64,000 bases of DNA from positions 3,240,001 to 3,304,000 of the forward strand of contig NZ_CP084930.1 of the NCBI RefSeq assembly GCF_023822065.1. The letters run 5' to 3'. Each line of letters opens with the position of its first letter. The first letter of the stretch is position 1. Position numbers and translations under genes: made by a program. This DNA comes from Sphingomonas morindae (GTDB lineage Bacteria; Pseudomonadota; Alphaproteobacteria; Sphingomonadales; Sphingomonadaceae). The notes under the pieces are model-generated. The model made no database searches. It worked only from the letters and a program-made list of their open reading frames with translations, and was not told the DNA's origin. Shown piece by piece: positions 59,573 through 64,000 of this stretch.

Positions 59573-60772
59573 ATGGCGTTCACGGCGAAGCTTCTTCTTC
59601 TCGGATCGGGCGAATTGGGGCGGGAATTCACCATCTCGGCCAAGCGCCTGGGCTGCGAGGTGATCGCGTGCGACAGCTATGCCGGCGCGCCGGCGATGCA
59701 GGTCGCCGATGCGAGCGAAGTCTTCTCGATGCTGGATGGCGATCGGCTGCGCGCGGCGATCCGGCGCCACCGACCCGACTTCGTCGTGCCCGAGGTGGAG
59801 GCGATCCGCACCGAGGTGCTGGCCGAGCTTGAGGCCGAAGGAGTCGCGATCGTGCCCTCGGCGCGCGCGACGGTGATGACCATGAACCGCGACGGCATTC
59901 GCGACGTCGCCGCCGACGCGCTCGGGCTGCGCACGTCGCGGTATCGCTATGCGGAAAGCCTTGATGCGGTGCAGGCGGCGGCGGGCGAAATCGGCCTGCC
60001 GCTGGTGATCAAGCCCGTCATGTCCTCCTCGGGCAAGGGCCAGAGCCTGGTGCGCGACGCGGAGGGCCTGGCCGCCGCCTGGGATCATGCGGTGTCCGCG
60101 ATGCGGGGCGATCGCCGCCGCGTGATCCTCGAGGAGTTCATCGACTTCGATTACGAGATCACGCTGCTGACGATCCGCACGCGCACGGGCGTGCTGTTCT
60201 GCCCGCCGATCGGGCACCGCCAGGAGCGCGGCGACTATCAGGAAAGCTGGCAGCCGGCCGCCATGTCTCCGGCCGCGATCGCCGCCGCCGAGGCGATGGC
60301 GCGGACCGTGGTCGATGATCTGGGCGGCTATGGCCTGTTCGGCGTGGAATTCTTCGTCCACGGCGAGGAGGTGATCTTCTCCGAACTGTCGCCGCGCCCG
60401 CACGATACCGGGATGGTGACGCTGATCTCGCAATCGCTGAGCGAGTTCGATCTCCACGCCCGCGCCATTCTCGGCCTGCCGATCCCCGCGATCGCGCAGC
60501 GCGGGCCTTCGGCCTCGGCGGTGATCCTCGCCGATCGCGCGTCCGACACGCTCCGCTATGCGGGGCTGGCGGAGGCGCTGGCGGTGCCCGGCGGCGAGGT
60601 GGATGTGCGCCTGTTCGGCAAGCCCAGCGCGCGGCCCTCTCGACGCATGGGCGTGGCGCTGGCCCGCGCGGAAAGCATCGAGGCGGCGCGCCGGCTCGCG
60701 GCCGAGGCGGCGGGCCGTATCCGCATCCACTATGGCGATGCGGCGGTGGCGGGGACAGACGGCGACGCCTGA
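59573..60772 (+). CDS. purT: Formate-dependent phosphoribosylglycinamide formyltransferase
   Basis: A 399-residue ATP-grasp enzyme. It starts [27 protein letters not shown] and has [13 protein letters not shown], the ATP-binding [30 protein letters not shown] and the metal-binding [28 protein letters not shown]. PurT makes formyl-GAR from GAR, formate and ATP in purine synthesis, without folate. The start chosen matches other PurT N-termini. It is transcribed alone. Confidence 0.96.
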   Translation: MAFTAKLLLLGSGELGREFTISAKRLGCEVIACDSYAGAPAMQVADASEVFSMLDGDRLRAAIRRHRPDFVVPEVEAIRTEVLAELEAEGVAIVPSARATVMTMNRDGIRDVAADALGLRTSRYRYAESLDAVQAAAGEIGLPLVIKPVMSSSGKGQSLVRDAEGLAAAWDHAVSAMRGDRRRVILEEFIDFDYEITLLTIRTRTGVLFCPPIGHRQERGDYQESWQPAAMSPAAIAAAEAMARTVVDDLGGYGLFGVEFFVHGEEVIFSELSPRPHDTGMVTLISQSLSEFDLHARAILGLPIPAIAQRGPSASAVILADRASDTLRYAGLAEALAVPGGEVDVRLFGKPSARPSRRMGVALARAESIEAARRLAAEAAGRIRIHYGDAAVAGTDGDA

Positions 60773-60801
60773 GCGCGGCGCCCGCCCCCACCGGAGCGGG
60801 C

Positions 60802-61170
60802 TCAGGCCTCGGCGGCCTCGGCCTCTTCCTTGGTCTTGTGGTGCACGCCTTCCTCTTCGGCGGGCGGCGAATAGACGGTGAAGAGCTTGAGCGGCTCCTC
60901 GCCCTTGTTGATGATATTGTGCTTGGCACCCTTGGGGATGATGACCATGTGGTTCGCCGTTACCTTGGTGCGGCTGCCATCGACCACGGCCTGACCCTCG
61001 CCGGCGACGAAGAAGGTCGTCTGGTCGGCGTCATGGGTTTCCTCGCCAATGTCCTCGCCGGGTTCGATGCTCATCAGCACCACCTGGCAGTTCTCGTCAT
61101 AATAGACTTCCTTCTGGAAGTCTTTGTTCTTGGTGGCGAGATCGATGATGTCCTTGTTGAATACAGCCAT
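60802..61170 (-). CDS. Cupin-domain protein
   Basis: A 122-residue single cupin with IEPGEDIGEETHDADQTTFFVAGEGQAVVDG (motif 1) and NHMVIIPKGAKHNIINKGEEPLKLFTVYSPP (motif 2). The histidines and Glu of both motifs are present, so a metal may bind. An acidic tail (KTKEEAEAAEA) follows. The protein is less GC-biased in composition than its neighbours, with many Lys, Asn and Ile residues. The substrate is unknown. Confidence 0.88.
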   Translation of the reverse strand: MAVFNKDIIDLATKNKDFQKEVYYDENCQVVLMSIEPGEDIGEETHDADQTTFFVAGEGQAVVDGSRTKVTANHMVIIPKGAKHNIINKGEEPLKLFTVYSPPAEEEGVHHKTKEEAEAAEA

Positions 61171-61377
61171 TGTACATCCTCACGTCGTGGTGAAATCCGC
61201 GCGGACAGAACGTCCGGTCACCCGAATGGCTCCGCCCGGTCGCCCTCCGGCAGCATCGCGCGGCGCCATGCGACAAGACGGAGCAAAGGCCAGAATTCGG
61301 CGTTCATCCGCGCCGGCGCTGTGCGTCCGGCGCCTGTCCGGTAGGGGGACAGATCAGGAGGAGGACCGCGACAAGCC

Positions 61378-62478
61378 ATGACATCATTCAAGCAGCGCGT
61401 TGATAATACTGGCCTTTTCCTGTTTCTCGCGGCGATCACCATTGGCCTGGTGCTGGTCGTGTGGAGCTTTCTCGGCGCGCTGCTCTGGGCGAGCCTGGCG
61501 GCTTTGCTGTTCCAGCCCCTGTTCCAGCGGCTGCTCGATCGCTGGCCGGACCGGCGCAACGCCGCCGCCGCGGTCACCATCCTCATCATCACCGTCGCGG
61601 TCGTCATTCCGCTGCTGGTGCTGGCCAGCCTCGTGGTGGAGCAGGCGGCCGGGGTCTATACTCAGCTGCACGATGGCCAGATCAACATCGCTGTCTACTT
61701 CCAGCAGGTCCACGACGCGCTGCCGGAGCGGCTCCAGCGGCTGATCGACCGCGCTGGCTTCGACAGTTTCGAGCAGGCGCAGGCGCGGCTGTCACAGGCG
61801 GTGGCGAGCAGCGCCAGCCAGCTTGCGCGGCGCGCCCTGTCGATCGGCGCGAACGCCGCCGCCTTCCTGCTGGCCTTCGGCGTGGGCCTCTACGTCACCT
61901 TCTTCCTGCTCCGCGACGGCGATCGGATCGGGCCGGCGGTGGTGCGCGCGCTGCCGCTCGATCCGCAGGTCGCGCAACGGCTCACGGACAAGTTCGTCAC
62001 CGTCGTCCGCGCCACGATCAAGGGATCGGGCGTGGTGGCGCTGGCGCAGGGCGGGCTGGGCGCCATCACCTTCTGGATCGTGGGCCTGCCGGCGGCGCTG
62101 CTCTGGGGCATGCTGATGGCGATCGCGGCGCTGCTGCCGGCGGTGGGGCCGGCGATCATCTGGGCGCCGGTGGCCCTGTATCTGGGCGCGACCGGCGCGA
62201 TCTGGCAGGCGCTGGTTGTGGTGGGCTCGGGCGTGCTGGTGATCGGGCTGGCGGACAATATCCTGCGCCCGATCCTGGTGGGGCGCGATACCGGCCTGCC
62301 CGACTGGATGGTGCTCGTCACCACGCTCGGCGGCATCGATCTGCTCGGGCTGAGCGGTATCGTGGTGGGTCCGCTGGTCGGCGCGCTGTTCCTGACGGGA
62401 TGGCGTATCCTCACCGAACAGCGCGGCGCCGAGCACCAGCCGGTGCACCTGCCCGCCGAGGGCGCCGACCCCGACTGA
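61378..62478 (+). CDS. AI-2E family transporter (PerM-like membrane protein)
   Basis: A 366-residue protein with about seven to eight membrane helices in two groups, separated by a large soluble loop (about 80-150). Its C-terminal half carries KGSGVVALAQGGLGAITFW and GPAIIWAPVALYLGATG, then LVGRDTGLPDWMVLVTTLGGIDLLGLSGIVVGPLVGALFL, the family signature. Members are proposed exporters of autoinducer-2 or ion exchangers. The true substrate is uncertain. A GGAGGAGG site precedes the ATG. Confidence 0.9.
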   Translation: MTSFKQRVDNTGLFLFLAAITIGLVLVVWSFLGALLWASLAALLFQPLFQRLLDRWPDRRNAAAAVTILIITVAVVIPLLVLASLVVEQAAGVYTQLHDGQINIAVYFQQVHDALPERLQRLIDRAGFDSFEQAQARLSQAVASSASQLARRALSIGANAAAFLLAFGVGLYVTFFLLRDGDRIGPAVVRALPLDPQVAQRLTDKFVTVVRATIKGSGVVALAQGGLGAITFWIVGLPAALLWGMLMAIAALLPAVGPAIIWAPVALYLGATGAIWQALVVVGSGVLVIGLADNILRPILVGRDTGLPDWMVLVTTLGGIDLLGLSGIVVGPLVGALFLTGWRILTEQRGAEHQPVHLPAEGADPD

Positions 62479-62497
62479 GCGGCGCCGGCGCCCACCC

Positions 62498-63502
62498 TCA
62501 CCACTCGATGCCGACCTTGCCGAAATGTTCGCCGGACTGCTGATGCGCGAAGGCATCCGCCAGGAGATCCAGCGGGAAGCGCCGGTCGATCACGGGGCGG
62601 ATGCCGGTGGCCTCCAGCGCGCGCACAAAATCGATCTGCATCGCCCGGCTGCCCACGATCAGCCCCTGTAGCCGCGCCTGCTTTGCCATAAGCGCGGCGG
62701 TCGGCACGTCGCCCGCCACCCCGGTCAGCACGCCGATCAGCGCGATATGGCCATCCACGCGCACCGCGGTGATCGATTGGGCGAGCGTCGCCGGGCCGCC
62801 GACCTCGACGACATGATCCACGCCGCCGCCGCTCCACTCGGCCACCGCCGCGCCCCATTCTGGGTGGCGGCGATAGTTGATCGTCCATTCGGCGCCCAGC
62901 GCGCGCGCCTGTTCGAGCTTGGCGTCGGAGGAGGAGGTGATCGCCACCCGCGCGCCCATGGCGCGGGCGAGCTGAAGCGCCCAGATCGATACGCCGCCGG
63001 TGCCGAGCAGCAGCACCGTGTCGCCCGGCTTGAGCCCGCCTTCCACCACCAGCGCGCGCCAGGCGGTGAGGCCGGCGGTGGTGATGGTCGCCGCCTCGAC
63101 CGCGTCATAGCCCTTCGGCGCGCGGGTGAAGGCGTCGGCGGGACGCACCGCGAACTCGGCCGCGAAGCCGTCCACGCCGTCGCCTGGCGTGTGCGCGAAA
63201 TCGGGGATGTGCGGCGGCCCGTCCTGCCAGGGCGGGAAGAAGCAGGACACCACCAGATCGCCCGGCGCCAGCGCGGTCACGCCCTCGCCCACCGCCTCGA
63301 CGATCCCGGCGCCGTCCGCCAGGGGCACGCGGCCATCGGCGCTCGGCATATTGCCCGTAACGATGCCGAGATCATGATAGTTGAGCGAGCTGCCATGCAG
63401 CGCGACGCGGATCATGCCCGGCCCCGGCGCGCCCGGATCGAGGCGCTCCTCCATCGTCAGCCGGTCCAGCCCACCCGGGGCCTTCAGCGCCATCACCTTC
63501 AT
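62498..63502 (-). CDS. Zinc-type alcohol dehydrogenase/quinone reductase family protein
   Basis: A 334-residue medium-chain dehydrogenase. It has the GroES-like N-terminal part (SSLNYHDLGIVTGNMP, GVPLADGAG-like VPLADGAGIVEAVGEGV) and a nucleotide-binding part with DTVLLLGTGGVSIWALQLARAMGARV and HVVEVGGPATLAQSI. The cysteines that hold the structural zinc are absent, as in the quinone-reductase-like subgroup. The substrate is unknown. The start ATG at 63,500-63,502 is the usual N-terminus (MKVMALKAPGG). Confidence 0.9.
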   Translation of the reverse strand: MKVMALKAPGGLDRLTMEERLDPGAPGPGMIRVALHGSSLNYHDLGIVTGNMPSADGRVPLADGAGIVEAVGEGVTALAPGDLVVSCFFPPWQDGPPHIPDFAHTPGDGVDGFAAEFAVRPADAFTRAPKGYDAVEAATITTAGLTAWRALVVEGGLKPGDTVLLLGTGGVSIWALQLARAMGARVAITSSSDAKLEQARALGAEWTINYRRHPEWGAAVAEWSGGGVDHVVEVGGPATLAQSITAVRVDGHIALIGVLTGVAGDVPTAALMAKQARLQGLIVGSRAMQIDFVRALEATGIRPVIDRRFPLDLLADAFAHQQSGEHFGKVGIEW

Positions 63503-63622
63503 CGTCGCCTCCATTCTAGCCCGCCGCCAACGCGCGGGAGCCATGATCCTCTCCCTTGCGCCTGTGACCGGCTAAGACTTTGAGGCCCGCGCCTTTTTCG
63601 ATCCGGCGCCGGAGCGGGCCGG

Positions 63623-64000
63623 TCAGCCGCGGCGCGGCAGCAGGCGCGCGGCGAGCCAGCGCCGCGCCGGCTCGTCATAAAGCTTGAGGCAGGCATAGGC
63701 GAAGAGCAGCGCCGCCACGAAGGTGGCCACCCCCACCAGCGCGCCCTGGGCGGGCGGGATCTTCCGGTCCACCACCCAGCCGGTGAAGATGTAGATCAGC
63801 GGATAATGGGTAATGTAGAGCGGATAGGAGAGCCGGCCGAAAAAGCGCGCCAGCCGGATCGAGGGGCCGTCCACCGCCTGCTCCCCCGCGCCGATCGCGA
63901 CGATCACCGGGAAGAGCAGGATGATGCAGGCGGATTCGTACAGGCCGTTCACCCATAGCCGCTCCGGTCCGCCCATGCGGGGCAGCGCCAGCGCCAGCAC
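63623..64000 (-). CDS. Membrane acyltransferase (acyltransferase 3 family), C-terminal part only
   Basis: The last 125 residues of a protein that enters from beyond the window. Membrane helices alternate with LARFFGRLSYPLYITHYPLIYIF, typical of the C-terminal half of acyltransferase-3/OafA-like proteins, which acylate sugars or lipids at the inner membrane. The protein ends in a basic tail (WLAARLLPRRG). The catalytic N-terminal His is outside the window. Confidence 0.85.
   Translation of the reverse strand: MLALALPRMGGPERLWVNGLYESACIILLFPVIVAIGAGEQAVDGPSIRLARFFGRLSYPLYITHYPLIYIFTGWVVDRKIPPAQGALVGVATFVAALLFAYACLKLYDEPARRWLAARLLPRRG

Noticed and set aside
1-64000. CRISPR array, insertion sequence or riboswitch
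   Set aside because: No regularly spaced repeats with unique spacers, no transposase-like protein and no recognisable riboswitch core were seen on either strand.

Overview
The window is very GC-rich, and nearly all of its protein-coding sequence is packed in tight, often ATGA-coupled operons. The gene families point to an alphaproteobacterium of the Sphingomonadales/Caulobacterales type. Signs of this are an EIIA-HPr-EI fused PTS protein paired with NagA and a SIS-type deaminase, many Tat-exported glycoside hydrolases and a FecI/FecR-type pair. No rRNA, CRISPR array or insertion sequence was seen, and the only tRNA sequence is a 3' fragment used as an attachment site. The genus is an inference.

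1 to about 13,764 is the right-hand part of a P2-like prophage. Reading leftward from 5,496 are homologues of P2 genes O, N, M, L, X, a holin, a GH108-type endolysin, a nested spanin pair and the start of R, which runs off the left edge. P and Q (terminase large subunit and portal) run rightward from 5,663. To their right, on the minus strand, are a HigBA/RelBE-like toxin-antitoxin pair with a readable promoter, a zinc-ribbon protein, the tape measure protein (apparently frameshifted near its end) and E/E' with a P2-type TTTTTTG slippery site. Next comes a 700-bp stretch without genes that carries a cluster of GGTTGGTGT repeats. The prophage ends in a duplicated 3' half of a tRNA-Gly(CCC) gene (13,721-13,764). 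Integrase, replication, sheath/tube, baseplate and fibre genes are not here and presumably lie to the left.

13,877-46,381 is a large carbohydrate locus. A MerR/Xre-like HTH protein, an esterase-like hydrolase and a PA14-containing GH3 come first. Then come nagB-II, nagA, the EIIA-HPr-EI fusion and the GlcNAc permease (18,018-24,485), which together import and catabolise GlcNAc. A GH2 enzyme and a HutC-type GntR regulator face a long operon (28,427-41,321) of GH2 beta-mannosidase, GH3 (PA14), GH125, GH92, GH29 and GH84. A second GntR regulator, a GH20 hexosaminidase, CutC and a glycosylasparaginase follow. Together these are the exo-enzymes needed to strip an N-glycan down to GlcNAc-Asn and then release the GlcNAc. 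The core order GH2-GH3-GH125-GH92 resembles the plant N-glycan (nix) cluster described in Xanthomonas campestris.

46,495-52,321 holds mostly unrelated genes: a cyclophilin, a nucleotidyltransferase-like protein, an aldo/keto reductase, a formate/nitrite-type channel, a DUF3833 lipoprotein, and an ECF sigma factor with its FecR-type anti-sigma partner. 52,431-59,439 is a second sugar locus (SGNH esterase, GH35, GH31, alpha/beta hydrolase, GH43) whose composition suits xyloglucan side-chain removal. 59,573-64,000 returns to general genes: purT, a cupin, an AI-2E family membrane protein, a medium-chain dehydrogenase and the C-terminal part of a membrane acyltransferase cut by the window end.
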